NCBI GenBank assembly: GCA_900759005.1
Contig: CAAEUQ010000161.1
Span: 1 to 15,297 of the forward strand
Origin: Clostridia bacterium
Lineage (GTDB): Bacteria; Bacillota; Clostridia; Christensenellales; Aristaeellaceae
DNA: 15,297 nucleotides
Direction of reading: 5' to 3'
Part shown: positions 1 through 7,122 of the stretch, piece by piece
How the letters are laid out: every line of letters begins with the position of its first letter
How positions within the stretch are numbered: the stretch's first letter is position 1
Program-made: the position numbers and the translations under genes
Notes under the pieces: generated by a model
Database searches by the model: none
Told to the model about the DNA's origin: nothing
What the model saw: only the letters and a program-made list of their open reading frames with translations

Positions 1-64
1 CAGACTCCTTTCAGAATTGTTGTGTCGCGACTTCATTCTATCAGATGCCTGTGAATCATGTCTA
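1..64 (-). promoter_or_regulatory. Putative promoter and RBS of a gene starting off the left edge
   Basis: On the minus strand a -35-like TAGACA (59-64) and a -10-like TAGAAT (35-40) are separated by 18 nt. They are followed by AAAGGAG at 5-11, only four bases from the window edge. This is the arrangement expected just ahead of a minus-strand start codon that would lie outside the window. No coding sequence of that gene is visible, so its identity is unknown. No hairpin terminator is seen between the blaR1 stop and this promoter, so read-through from blaR1 is possible. Confidence 0.4.
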
Positions 65-90
65 TTTCTTTTTGCGCAACTTATTGTACC

Positions 91-1536
91 TTATCCGACG
101 GAAGAATATTGCGTTCGCGGATTGTCCGGATGAACGGGCGTTATCCGCCATTCGCCGCGGTAGAGCGTCTTGGTTGTCCAGAGTAAGTACGTTTTTACAG
201 CGCTTTCCAGCGTGGATAAATCGAACTCCGTTTCGGAAATCGGTTCGCCAAGGCAATCAATCAGCGCCGCGCGCCATTCCTCTGCGTCCGCGGCGAACAG
301 GCGAATTTCGCCATCGGAATAAGGGATTACGGAATCACTGATCGTGCGCAGAAGCTTGAATGCTTCGCCCTGCGAATAAAAATTTCGATAGCCGTCGCGG
401 AAGCCTTCGAGCGGCGTGGCGTGTTTGAAATCGTCGGAGACGGAAGCCAAATCGCTGAGATTGTTTCCGAGACAAGCGAGCATCGCGGTTTTGTTCGGCA
501 AAAGCGCATCAACCGAAGTGCCGGTGGTAATCAGAAGGCTGATGTGGAGCGAGAGCGCCATCATTGCAATTGCGATCAGCCAGCTGCCCGCCTTGCGCGA
601 AGGATGGAGAATCGCGGAAACGCGCTGCTGAACCAGCTCCGCGCCCGCCGTCAGATACAGCGCTGCGCCGGAAAGTGCGCGCGTTTCGGCAAGATCGGTT
701 AGCAGCCGCGCGTATGTAATCCGCTCCGCGCGCGTCGTTTCCGGCTTTGAAATCACCATTTCGTCCACGACAAATTCCATATCACGCCGAATTTGCTTTA
801 CGGCGATGTGAATCAGCGGCTGAAACCAGAGCAATGAGCGCAGAATATCCAGCCGCCATGAAATCTCAAGATGTCCCGCATTGATATGGTTAAGCTCGTG
901 GCGGAGAATCAGATCGAGCTGCTCGGGCTCGTAATCCAGACGATCTAGGACAATCGTCGCGTGCTTCAAATTGACGGTGCACGGAGAATTCAGACGGTTG
1001 CAGTAAAGCAGGTCGATCCGGCATTTTTGCGTGTCACACGAATCCGCGCCTGACATCAGCTCGCGCATTCGTTCGGTGAATGCTTCGGGGCAGGGCTGTG
1101 CGTTTTTGCGGATGAATTTTCGCATTTTGCGGTCGCGGTGGGAGAGAACGTGGTCGCAGGCGACAGCGCCGATAAGATAAACGACCCACACGATCAGCCA
1201 GACATCCACCGTTCCGAGCGAAGGGATTCCAACGAATTTGGATGAAATCCGCGTCGGCAGAGCGATTCGAATTGGCGGCGTGATTCCGTAAATCCATGAA
1301 AGATCCAGCACTTCCCAATATCGTGGGCGCAGCAACAGAAAAAGCAGCGTAGAAGAGCAGAATACGCCCGTCAGTGCGCGCGGGGAAACGTATTTGCGAA
1401 TCGTTTTCTGGAAAATGAGGAAAAACGAAAGGATGATCGTCATTCCCAGCGCAATCGCCAGCAGTTCCTCCATTGAAAACGGAAAAATTCGATAAAAATC
1501 ATGGAGATTAAAGCGAATCCAATTCAGCACGCTCAT
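91..1536 (-). CDS. BlaR1/MecR1-like M56 family membrane metallopeptidase (sensor)
   Basis: 481-residue integral membrane protein of the M56 (BlaR1/MecR1) family, whose members sense an extracellular signal and, through a cytoplasmic zinc protease domain, lead to inactivation of a partner BlaI-type repressor. Hydrophobic segments are visible near residues 22-43, 55-70, 111-131 and 317-337. The zinc motif HELNH is at 213-217, and the following EFVVDE segment (254-259) probably supplies the third ligand. After the last membrane segment comes an outside region of about 140 residues (340-481). It has no SxxK or KTG penicillin-binding motifs and is much shorter than the sensor domain of true BlaR1, so the ligand is probably not a beta-lactam or is sensed differently. 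The ATG overlaps the blaI stop by 4 nt, indicating translational coupling. The family call is firm; the signal and target genes are unknown. Confidence 0.88.
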   Translation of the reverse strand: MSVLNWIRFNLHDFYRIFPFSMEELLAIALGMTIILSFFLIFQKTIRKYVSPRALTGVFCSSTLLFLLLRPRYWEVLDLSWIYGITPPIRIALPTRISSKFVGIPSLGTVDVWLIVWVVYLIGAVACDHVLSHRDRKMRKFIRKNAQPCPEAFTERMRELMSGADSCDTQKCRIDLLYCNRLNSPCTVNLKHATIVLDRLDYEPEQLDLILRHELNHINAGHLEISWRLDILRSLLWFQPLIHIAVKQIRRDMEFVVDEMVISKPETTRAERITYARLLTDLAETRALSGAALYLTAGAELVQQRVSAILHPSRKAGSWLIAIAMMALSLHISLLITTGTSVDALLPNKTAMLACLGNNLSDLASVSDDFKHATPLEGFRDGYRNFYSQGEAFKLLRTISDSVIPYSDGEIRLFAADAEEWRAALIDCLGEPISETEFDLSTLESAVKTYLLWTTKTLYRGEWRITPVHPDNPRTQYSSVG

Positions 1537-1898
1537 TTCTCTTCCTCATATTCGTCGATCAGCTTGCGAATGCGGTCGGCTTCTTCTTTGGTGATCGCCG
1601 CGCCGCCGGTGAACGCCTGCACCATGTCCGCAAGCGAGCCGGAGAACGTTCGCTTCAGAAACGAGCGGCTTTCGCTCAGCTGAATCGCTTCGCGGCTGAT
1701 CAGCGACGTGACCGCTGAATCCTTTACCGCCAGAATGCCGCGATCGCACAGCCTTTTCAGCTGTGTGTACGTCGTCGTGCGCTTCCAGCCGAGCTTCGAC
1801 GCGCATTCTTCGACCAGCGCGCGCGTCGTCATCGGCTCGTTTTCCCATACGATGCACGCGAGCTGGTATTCGGAATCAAAAATCTTGGGTGAATTCAT
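1533..1898 (-). CDS. BlaI/MecI/CopY family transcriptional repressor
   Basis: 121-residue winged-helix repressor, the usual length for the BlaI/MecI/CopY family. The N-terminal part (about 8-70) carries the family pattern, including GWKRTTTYTQLKRL with the recognition helix near 37-50. The C-terminal half (about 80-121), with LADMVQAF and a charged helical end, matches the dimerisation region that partner proteases of this family cleave. The start is ATG at 1898, with AGAAGG at 1906-1911 seven bases upstream. It is the first gene of a two-gene unit with the M56 protease and lies directly behind a promoter containing two dyads, so it very likely represses its own operon. No beta-lactamase or other obvious target lies in the window; the true regulon is unknown. 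Confidence 0.92.
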   Translation of the reverse strand: MNSPKIFDSEYQLACIVWENEPMTTRALVEECASKLGWKRTTTYTQLKRLCDRGILAVKDSAVTSLISREAIQLSESRSFLKRTFSGSLADMVQAFTGGAAITKEEADRIRKLIDEYEEEK

Positions 1899-1911
1899 GT
1901 GAAAACCTTCT

Positions 1912-1927
1912 GTCTAATACATTCGAC
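1912..1927 (-). promoter_or_regulatory. Operator dyad 1 (proximal) of the blaI promoter
   Basis: Imperfect inverted repeat GTCTAA-N4-TTCGAC, one mismatch from the dyad at 1932-1947. It lies between the -10 element and the blaI Shine-Dalgarno, about where transcription would start. Centre-to-centre spacing to the other dyad is 20 bp, close to two helical turns, as expected for cooperative binding of repressor dimers. Assignment to the adjacent BlaI-type protein is inferred from position. Confidence 0.65.
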
Positions 1928-1930
1928 AAT

Positions 1931-1959
1931 AGTCTAACATATTAGACAATACCTGTCAA
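1931..1959 (-). promoter_or_regulatory. Sigma-A type promoter of blaI-blaR1
   Basis: Consensus -35 TTGACA at 1954-1959, a 17-nt spacer, then -10 TAGACT (4 of 6 consensus bases) at 1931-1936. Two operator dyads overlap or flank the -10, consistent with an autorepressed operon. The -35 begins only five bases from the poly-T end of the metK terminator, so the two units are tightly packed. Confidence 0.75.
1932..1947 (-). promoter_or_regulatory. Operator dyad 2 between -35 and -10 of the blaI promoter
   Basis: Inverted repeat GTCTAA-CATA-TTAGAC with perfect 6-bp arms. It overlaps the -10 element (1931-1936) and most of the promoter spacer, so a bound protein would block RNA polymerase. It is the better-conserved of two dyads. 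It differs from a simple TACA/TGTA palindrome, which may mean the repressor has its own specificity. Confidence 0.7.
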
Positions 1960-1963
1960 GCAC

Positions 1964-1989
1964 AAAAAAACCGCCGCAAATGCGACGGC
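1964..1989 (-). terminator. Intrinsic terminator of metK
   Basis: On the minus strand the stem CCGTCGC / GCGGCGG (one G-U pair) encloses the loop ATTT and is followed by seven T residues (A run at 1964-1970). It lies eight bases beyond the metK stop codon and insulates the downstream blaI promoter. Confidence 0.88.
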
Positions 1990-1997
1990 ATGAGAAT

Positions 1998-3155
1998 TTA
2001 CAGATTTTTCGCGGTTTCCTTGAGCAGCTCCACCTTGTCAAGGTGCTCCCACGGGAGATCGACGTCCGTGCGGCCGAAATGACCATACGCGGCGGTCGCG
2101 GCGTAAATCGGGCGCTTGAGGTCGAGGTCGCGAATGATCGCGGCGGGGCGGAGATCGAAACACTTTTCGACCAGCTTGGCGAGCTTGTCATCCGGCAATT
2201 TGCCCGTACCCTCGGTATTGACGAACACGGAAACGGGCTTCGCGACGCCGATTGCATAGGCAACGCCGATTTCGCACTTATCCGCCAGACCTGCGGCAAC
2301 CAGATTCTTTGCAACGTGGCGCATCGCATATGTGGCGCTGCGGTCGACCTTGCTCGGATCCTTGCCGGAGAACGCGCCGCCGCCGTGGTGGGCATAACCG
2401 CCGTAGGTGTCGACGATGATCTTTCTTCCGGTCAGGCCGGAGTCTCCTTGCGGACCGCCGACTACGAAACGACCGGTCGGATTGACGAAATACTTCGTAT
2501 TTCCATCCAGCAGCGCTTCGGGCAGTACGGGATGCACGACGTGCTTCAGAATGTCCTCGCGAATCTGTTCCTGCGAGACGTCCGGCGCGTGCTGCGTGGA
2601 AATGACGACCGCTTCAATGCGAACCACGCGGTTATCATCGTATTCAACAGTGACCTGCGATTTTCCATCGGGGCGGAGATAGGGGAGCGTGCCGTTTTTG
2701 CGAACCTCGGTGAGCCGGCGGCTGAGCTTGTGCGCCAGGGAGATTGCGAGCGGCATATATTCCTCGGTCTCATTGCACGCGTAGCCGAACATCATGCCCT
2801 GGTCGCCCGCACCCTGATCCATATCGATCTCGCGGTTTACGCCCTGCGCGATATCGGGCGACTGCTCGTCGAGGCTGACCAGCACGGAGCAGGAATGACC
2901 GTCGAAGCCGTACTTCGCGCGATCATAGCCGATGTCCACAATCTTTTTGCGAACGATGTCGCTGATCGGCACGTATGCCTTGGTTGAGATTTCGCCCATT
3001 ACGAGCACCATGCCGGTGGTCGCCGCGCATTCACACGCGACGTGCGCATCCGGATCCTGTGCGAGAATGGCGTCCAGAATCGAATCGGAAATCTGGTCGC
3101 AGATTTTATCGGGATGGCCTTCGGTAACGGACTCGGAAGTGAAGAAATGATGCAT
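1998..3155 (-). CDS. metK: S-adenosylmethionine synthetase (methionine adenosyltransferase)
   Basis: Makes S-adenosylmethionine from ATP and methionine; a cytosolic, usually tetrameric enzyme. The 385-residue product is of normal length. Visible signatures include EGHPDK (12-17), the GAGDQG family signature (115-120) and the phosphate-binding GGGAFSGKD loop (258-266). An upstream in-frame start at 3182 would add nine residues, but AGGAGG at 3162-3167 sits six bases before the ATG at 3155, and the resulting protein starts MHHFFTSESVTEGHPDK like known MetK, so 3155 is chosen. It is monocistronic, with its own promoter, SAM-I riboswitch and terminator: the gene making SAM is switched off by SAM. 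Confidence 0.97.
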   Translation of the reverse strand: MHHFFTSESVTEGHPDKICDQISDSILDAILAQDPDAHVACECAATTGMVLVMGEISTKAYVPISDIVRKKIVDIGYDRAKYGFDGHSCSVLVSLDEQSPDIAQGVNREIDMDQGAGDQGMMFGYACNETEEYMPLAISLAHKLSRRLTEVRKNGTLPYLRPDGKSQVTVEYDDNRVVRIEAVVISTQHAPDVSQEQIREDILKHVVHPVLPEALLDGNTKYFVNPTGRFVVGGPQGDSGLTGRKIIVDTYGGYAHHGGGAFSGKDPSKVDRSATYAMRHVAKNLVAAGLADKCEIGVAYAIGVAKPVSVFVNTEGTGKLPDDKLAKLVEKCFDLRPAAIIRDLDLKRPIYAATAAYGHFGRTDVDLPWEHLDKVELLKETAKNL

Positions 3156-3183
3156 GGTTTTCCTCCTGAACATTTTGTACAAT

Positions 3184-3211
3184 AAAAAAACTCGCCTGAT
3201 GCAGGGCGAGT
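3184..3211 (-). terminator. Riboswitch expression-platform terminator
   Basis: Minus-strand stem ACTCGCC / GGCGAGT (3205-3211 with 3190-3196) followed by seven T residues (3184-3190), placed between the aptamer and the metK Shine-Dalgarno. Its 5' arm is the partner of the antiterminator segment overlapping P1 of the SAM-I aptamer. Confidence 0.92.
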
Positions 3212-3334
3212 CGAAACAGTATTCGCGCTCGCCTCATCTTCCGACGTTTCCGCCGCGGGAATTGGCACCTTGCCGAAAAATCGACCGGTTGCCGGGTTTC
3301 ATCGGGCCCGTCCCTCAACCACTCTGGATAAGGC
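3184..3334 (-). promoter_or_regulatory. SAM-I (S-box) riboswitch controlling metK
   Basis: The minus-strand leader contains the S-box core: TTATCCAGAG, GGTTGAGGGAC, GATGAAACCCGGCAACC and GGTGCCAATTCC, in the right order. Helix P1 is a perfect 8-bp pairing of GCCTTATC (3327-3334) with GATGAGGC (3231-3238), including one G-U. The 3' strand of P1 also lies within a segment (GATG and GGCGAG, 3228-3238) that can pair with CTCGCC and CATC of the downstream terminator (5' arm at 3205-3211). P1 formation on SAM binding therefore frees the terminator, while its absence allows an antiterminator. This is a transcriptional OFF switch, as known for S-box leaders. Confidence 0.96.
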
Positions 3335-3357
3335 TTGTTCTTTGATTGCCGGAAGAC

Positions 3358-3386
3358 ATTATAGCGCAAAGAAACGCATATGTCAA
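3358..3386 (-). promoter_or_regulatory. Consensus sigma-A promoter of the metK riboswitch leader
   Basis: Perfect TTGACA (3381-3386), 17-nt spacer, perfect TATAAT (3358-3363) on the minus strand. Transcription would start near 3351, about 16 nt before the riboswitch P1 helix. A full-consensus promoter fits a unit whose output is set mainly by attenuation. Confidence 0.92.
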
Positions 3387-3398
3387 TGAATTTGGCGT

Positions 3399-3431
3399 AA
3401 AAAAGCCGCCTTCGATCAAACGAAAGCGGCT
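3399..3431 (-). terminator. Intrinsic terminator of the pgk-tpiA/gpmI operon
   Basis: Eleven-base-pair minus-strand stem AGCCGCTTTCG / CGAAGGCGGCT (one G-U pair) with a 6-nt loop, followed by six T residues (3399-3404). It begins ten bases after the gpmI stop codon and just upstream of the metK promoter. Confidence 0.93.
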
Positions 3432-3440
3432 CGGATTCAA

Positions 3441-4997
3441 TTAATGCTTGATCAGCGACTCGCCGGTCATTTCTGCGGGCTTGGGAAGACCCATCATGTC
3501 CAGCATCGTCGGGCAGAGGTCGCACAGACGACCGCCATCGCGCAGCGGCTGCTGCGGATGCTCCGGATCGACGACGATCACCGGCACCGGATTCGTGGTA
3601 TGCGCAGTGAACGGACCGCCGTGAACGGGATCGATCATCTGATCGGCGTTGCCATGATCCGCGGTGATGATGCACTTGCCGCCGTGCGCGACAATCGCGT
3701 CCACGATCTTCGCAACGCATTCGTCAACCGTCTTGACCGCCTTCATCGCCGCTGCCATCACGCCGGTATGACCGACCATGTCGCAGTTGGCGAAGTTCAG
3801 AATGATCACGTCGTACTTGTCCTCATTGATGCAGGGAAGTACTGCGTCAGTCACTTCATAGGCGCTCATTTCGGGCTTCAGATCGAAGGTCGGAACCTCC
3901 TCCGCGGACGGAGACGGAACCAGGATGCGATCCTCGCCGGGGAAGGTGCGCTCTTCGCCGCCGTTGAAGAAGAACGTGACGTGCGCGTACTTCTGCGTTT
4001 CGGCGATGCGCAGCTGGGTTTTGCCGCACTTGGACAGGTATTCGCCCATCGTCATATGCAGTGATTCCGGCGGATACGCCACCAGCACGTTCGGCATCGT
4101 CGCGTCGTACTGTGTCATGCAGACGTAGGTCAGCGGGAAGAAGCCGTGCTTGCGGGTGAATCCGGTGAAATCAGGATCCACGAACGCGCGGGTGATTTCG
4201 CGGGTGCGATCGGGGCGGAAGTTGAAGAACACGACGGAATTATTCGCCTTCACGGTGCCTTCGGGATCGATCACGGTGGGCAGCACGAATTCATCGGTGA
4301 GGTGCTTGCCGGTTTCGTCAATCGTCTCGTAGGAAGCCTTGATCGCCTGAACCGCGTCGTTTGCGCGAATGCCCTCGGCGCAGACCATCGCGTTGTACGC
4401 CTTTTCGACGCGTTCCCACGCAAAATCGCGATCCATCGCATACAGGCGCCCCATCACGGTGGCAACCTTGCCGACGCCGAGTTCCTTCATCTTATTTTCG
4501 AGCTCGGACACATACTGCCAGCCGGTATCCGGCGGCACGTCGCGTCCATCGAGCAGCGCGTGCACATAGACCTTTTTCAGCCCATGCTTCTTCGCCATTT
4601 CGAGCAGACCGTACAGGTGCTCGGTATGGGAATGTACGCCGCCGGGGGAGACCAGACCGATCAGGTGCAGCGCGGAATCGTTCTTTGCGCAGTTGTCCAT
4701 CGCGGCAAGCAGCGCCTTGTTTTCAAAGAACACGCCGTCCTGAATGTCCTTGGTGATTTTTACCAGCATCTGGTAGACCACGCGGCCTGCGCCAATGTTG
4801 GTGTGTCCGACTTCGCTGTTGCCCATCTGACCGTCCGGAAGACCGACGTCCAGACCGGAAGCACCGATCGCGGTATGAGAATACTTTGCCTTCAGCGCGT
4901 CGATATTCGGCGTGCCCTGGGCATAAATCGCATTGGACTTGGGATCGGGTTTGCCGATCCCAAAGCCGTCCAGAATCAAAAGAGCAGTGGTTGCCAT
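3441..4997 (-). CDS. gpmI: 2,3-bisphosphoglycerate-independent phosphoglycerate mutase
   Basis: Converts 3-phosphoglycerate to 2-phosphoglycerate in glycolysis by a two-manganese, phosphoserine mechanism; cytosolic. The 518-residue length is typical of the iPGM family. The alkaline-phosphatase-like metal sites are visible: LILDGFG near residue 10, the catalytic serine in GNSEVGH (Ser61), the following GHTNIGAGR, and TADHGNAD at about 445-452. The ATG at 4997 overlaps the TAA of the upstream fused pgk-tpiA gene by one base, and only a weak AGGTGG (5008-5013) precedes it, so translation is probably coupled to the upstream gene. It is the last gene of the operon, followed by a strong terminator. 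Confidence 0.97.
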   Translation of the reverse strand: MATTALLILDGFGIGKPDPKSNAIYAQGTPNIDALKAKYSHTAIGASGLDVGLPDGQMGNSEVGHTNIGAGRVVYQMLVKITKDIQDGVFFENKALLAAMDNCAKNDSALHLIGLVSPGGVHSHTEHLYGLLEMAKKHGLKKVYVHALLDGRDVPPDTGWQYVSELENKMKELGVGKVATVMGRLYAMDRDFAWERVEKAYNAMVCAEGIRANDAVQAIKASYETIDETGKHLTDEFVLPTVIDPEGTVKANNSVVFFNFRPDRTREITRAFVDPDFTGFTRKHGFFPLTYVCMTQYDATMPNVLVAYPPESLHMTMGEYLSKCGKTQLRIAETQKYAHVTFFFNGGEERTFPGEDRILVPSPSAEEVPTFDLKPEMSAYEVTDAVLPCINEDKYDVIILNFANCDMVGHTGVMAAAMKAVKTVDECVAKIVDAIVAHGGKCIITADHGNADQMIDPVHGGPFTAHTTNPVPVIVVDPEHPQQPLRDGGRLCDLCPTMLDMMGLPKPAEMTGESLIKH

Positions 4998-6940
4998 TAG
5001 AAATTCACCACCTGAGCGAAGTCCGCCGCCTTCAGGCTCGCGCCGCCGATCAGACCGCCGTCGATCTCGGGCTGCGCCATCAGACCCTTCACATTGGAGC
5101 CCTTCATGCTTCCGCCGTACTGGATGCGGATGTGCTCAGCAGCGTAACGACCGAACTTGTCTTCGATCGCCTTGCGGATCACGCCGATCGTCTCGTTCGC
5201 CTGCTCGTCGGTCGCGGTCAGGCCCGTGCCGATTGCCCAAACGGGCTCATAAGCGACGACGACGTTCTCCAGATCCTTCGCGGTCAGACCATGCAGCGCC
5301 ATCTGCGTCTGATAGGTCACGATCATGTCGGTGTAGCCGGCTTCGCGCTCGTCCTTCAGTTCGCCGACGCATACGATCGCCTTCAGACCCGCCTTCACAG
5401 CGGCGACGGTGCGGAGGTTGACGGTCTTGTCGGTTTCGCCGAAATATTGACGGCGCTCGGAATGGCCGATGATTACATATTCACAGCCGGCAGCCTTGAG
5501 CATATCCGCGCTCAGCTCGCCGGTGTACGCGCCGGACGCCTTGAAGTGAACGTTCTGCGCGCCAAGCTTGATGTTGGTGCCTTCAATCACGGGCTTGACC
5601 GCCGCGAAGCAGACCGCGGGCGTGCAGACGACGACGTCGCACTTCGCGTTCTTGACCAGCGGAATCAGGTCGGCAACCAGCTGCGCCGCCTCTTCGGGGG
5701 TCTTGTTCATCTTCCAGTTGCCGGCGATGATCGGACGGCGAACGGGAACAACGCGATCCTTCAGGCAAACGACGCCGGGCAGCTCCTTACCCTCGAGGAA
5801 CTCGAGAGAAGCGCCGCCGCCGGTGGAGATGTGGCTCATGCGATCCGCCAGACCCATCTGGGTGACTGCCGCAGCGCTGTCGCCGCCGCCGATGATCGTG
5901 ATCGCGTCGGAATCCGCCAGCGCCTGCGCGATAGCGAGCGTGCCCTTGGCGAAGTTCGGCATCTCGAAGCAGCCCATCGGGCCGTTCCAGACGATCGTGC
6001 GCGCCTTCTTGATTTCTTCAGTGAACAGCTTTACGGTTTCCGGACCAATGTCCATGCCCTCGAAGTCATCGGGGATATCCCACGAATGAGCGGTGATGCG
6101 CATGCAGTCGTTGGAGAAGCTGTCGCCGCAGACGTTGTCGACCGGGAACAGCATCTTTACGCCCTTCGCCTTCGCTTCTTCCATCAGTTCCTTCGCCAGA
6201 TCAATGCGCTCCTCGTCCAGCAGGGAACGACCAACCTTGCCGCCCATCGCCACGCGGAACGTATAGGACATACCGCCGCCGATCAGCAGCACGTCGACCT
6301 TGTCCAGCAGTGCGCGGATAACGCCGATCTTGTCCTTGACCTTTGCGCCGCCGAGGATCGCGAGGAACGGACGCTCCGGATTTTCCACCGCGTCGCCCAG
6401 GAACTTCAGCTCTTTGCCGATCAGGAAGCCGGCAACTGCGGGCAGATATGCCGCGACGCCCGCCGTAGACGCGTGCGCGCGATGCACGGTGCCGAACGCA
6501 TCGGACACATAAAGCTCCGCCATGGACGCGAGCTCCTTCGCGAACTCGGGATCATTCTTTTCCTCTTCGGGCATGAAGCGGACGTTCTCGAGCAGGATCG
6601 CCTTGCCGGGCTCGACTTCCGCCGCCAGACGCTTGGCGTCGGGACCGACAACGTCTTTCGCGAGCTTCACTTCGAAGCCGAGTTTCTCGGTCAGGCGCTT
6701 CGCGACCGGCGCGAGAGAATACTTCATATTGAATTCGCCCTTCGGACGGCCCAGATGAGAGCACAGAATTACCGCGGCGTTGTGATCGAGCAGATAACGG
6801 ATCGTGGGCAGCGCGGCGTTGATGCGGGTTTCATCCGTGATGTTGCCCTCTGCATCCAGCGGGACGTTGAAATCGCAGCGAACCAGCACTTTTTTGCCGG
6901 AAACCTGGACGTCTTCAATGGTCATTTTATTGAGATTCAT
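4997..6940 (-). CDS. pgk-tpiA: Bifunctional phosphoglycerate kinase / triosephosphate isomerase fusion
   Basis: One reading frame encodes complete PGK (about residues 1-395) and complete TIM (about 402-647), joined by only a few residues; the frame runs unbroken through the join. PGK features: RCDFNVPLD (21-29), WNGPMG (318-323) and the nucleotide loop GGGDSAAA (351-358). TIM features: GNWKMN with the catalytic Lys near 410, GHSERR with His493, YEPVWAIGTG with Glu565 and mobile loop 6, and YGGSM near 608. All catalytic residues I can check are present in both halves. At the join the usual TIM start Met is a GTT valine with no ribosome binding site, so TIM is not separately initiated there. 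A GTG at 6949 is only one base from AGGAGG (6951-6956); the ATG at 6940 has better spacing and is chosen. First gene of an operon with gpmI. Confidence 0.96.
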   Translation of the reverse strand: MNLNKMTIEDVQVSGKKVLVRCDFNVPLDAEGNITDETRINAALPTIRYLLDHNAAVILCSHLGRPKGEFNMKYSLAPVAKRLTEKLGFEVKLAKDVVGPDAKRLAAEVEPGKAILLENVRFMPEEEKNDPEFAKELASMAELYVSDAFGTVHRAHASTAGVAAYLPAVAGFLIGKELKFLGDAVENPERPFLAILGGAKVKDKIGVIRALLDKVDVLLIGGGMSYTFRVAMGGKVGRSLLDEERIDLAKELMEEAKAKGVKMLFPVDNVCGDSFSNDCMRITAHSWDIPDDFEGMDIGPETVKLFTEEIKKARTIVWNGPMGCFEMPNFAKGTLAIAQALADSDAITIIGGGDSAAAVTQMGLADRMSHISTGGGASLEFLEGKELPGVVCLKDRVVPVRRPIIAGNWKMNKTPEEAAQLVADLIPLVKNAKCDVVVCTPAVCFAAVKPVIEGTNIKLGAQNVHFKASGAYTGELSADMLKAAGCEYVIIGHSERRQYFGETDKTVNLRTVAAVKAGLKAIVCVGELKDEREAGYTDMIVTYQTQMALHGLTAKDLENVVVAYEPVWAIGTGLTATDEQANETIGVIRKAIEDKFGRYAAEHIRIQYGGSMKGSNVKGLMAQPEIDGGLIGGASLKAADFAQVVNF

Positions 6941-6971
6941 GGTTGTCACTCCTCCTCATCATGATGATTCT

Positions 6972-6980
6972 ATTTTAGCA
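6972..6980 (-). promoter_or_regulatory. Putative extended -10 promoter of pgk-tpiA/gpmI
   Basis: The minus strand shows TGCTAAAAT: -10 TAAAAT at 6972-6977 with an upstream TG dinucleotide one base away, the extended -10 pattern. No good -35 lies 16-18 nt upstream, although the region to about 7080 is AT-rich, in contrast to the GC-rich genes, and could act as an UP-type element. The start codon is about 25 nt downstream of the likely start point, leaving a short leader with a strong AGGAGG. Confidence 0.55.
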
Positions 6981-7082
6981 CACTTCGGTTAGAAATAAAA
7001 GCTAAATTTTCGCTACTTTCCGCCTTTTTTTATCCTTTATTACAAGAAAAAGCCGCGCTCACGCACCGTAATTTTAAGCAAA

Positions 7083-7114
7083 TTAAAAGAAGGCCGCCCA
7101 AACGGACAGCCTTC
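7083..7114 (-). terminator. Intrinsic terminator of tilS-hpt-ftsH
   Basis: Minus-strand hairpin with arms 7104-7114 and 7089-7099 (GAAGGC / GCCTTC at the base, then five more pairs including two G-U) and a GTTT loop, followed by TTTTAATTT. It lies eight bases after the ftsH stop. Confidence 0.82.
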
Positions 7115-7122
7115 CTAAAGCA

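Noticed and set aside
1922..1928. Exact match to the Spo0A box TGTCGAA (minus strand) in the blaI promoter
   Set aside because: About two matches to this 7-mer are expected by chance in 15 kb on both strands, another occurs inside tilS near 10427, and the bases are already explained by the operator dyad.
4886..6964. 692-codon open frame on the plus strand opposite pgk-tpiA
   Set aside because: Mirror frame of the fused glycolytic gene, with no motifs, no Shine-Dalgarno and no promoter; a composition artefact.
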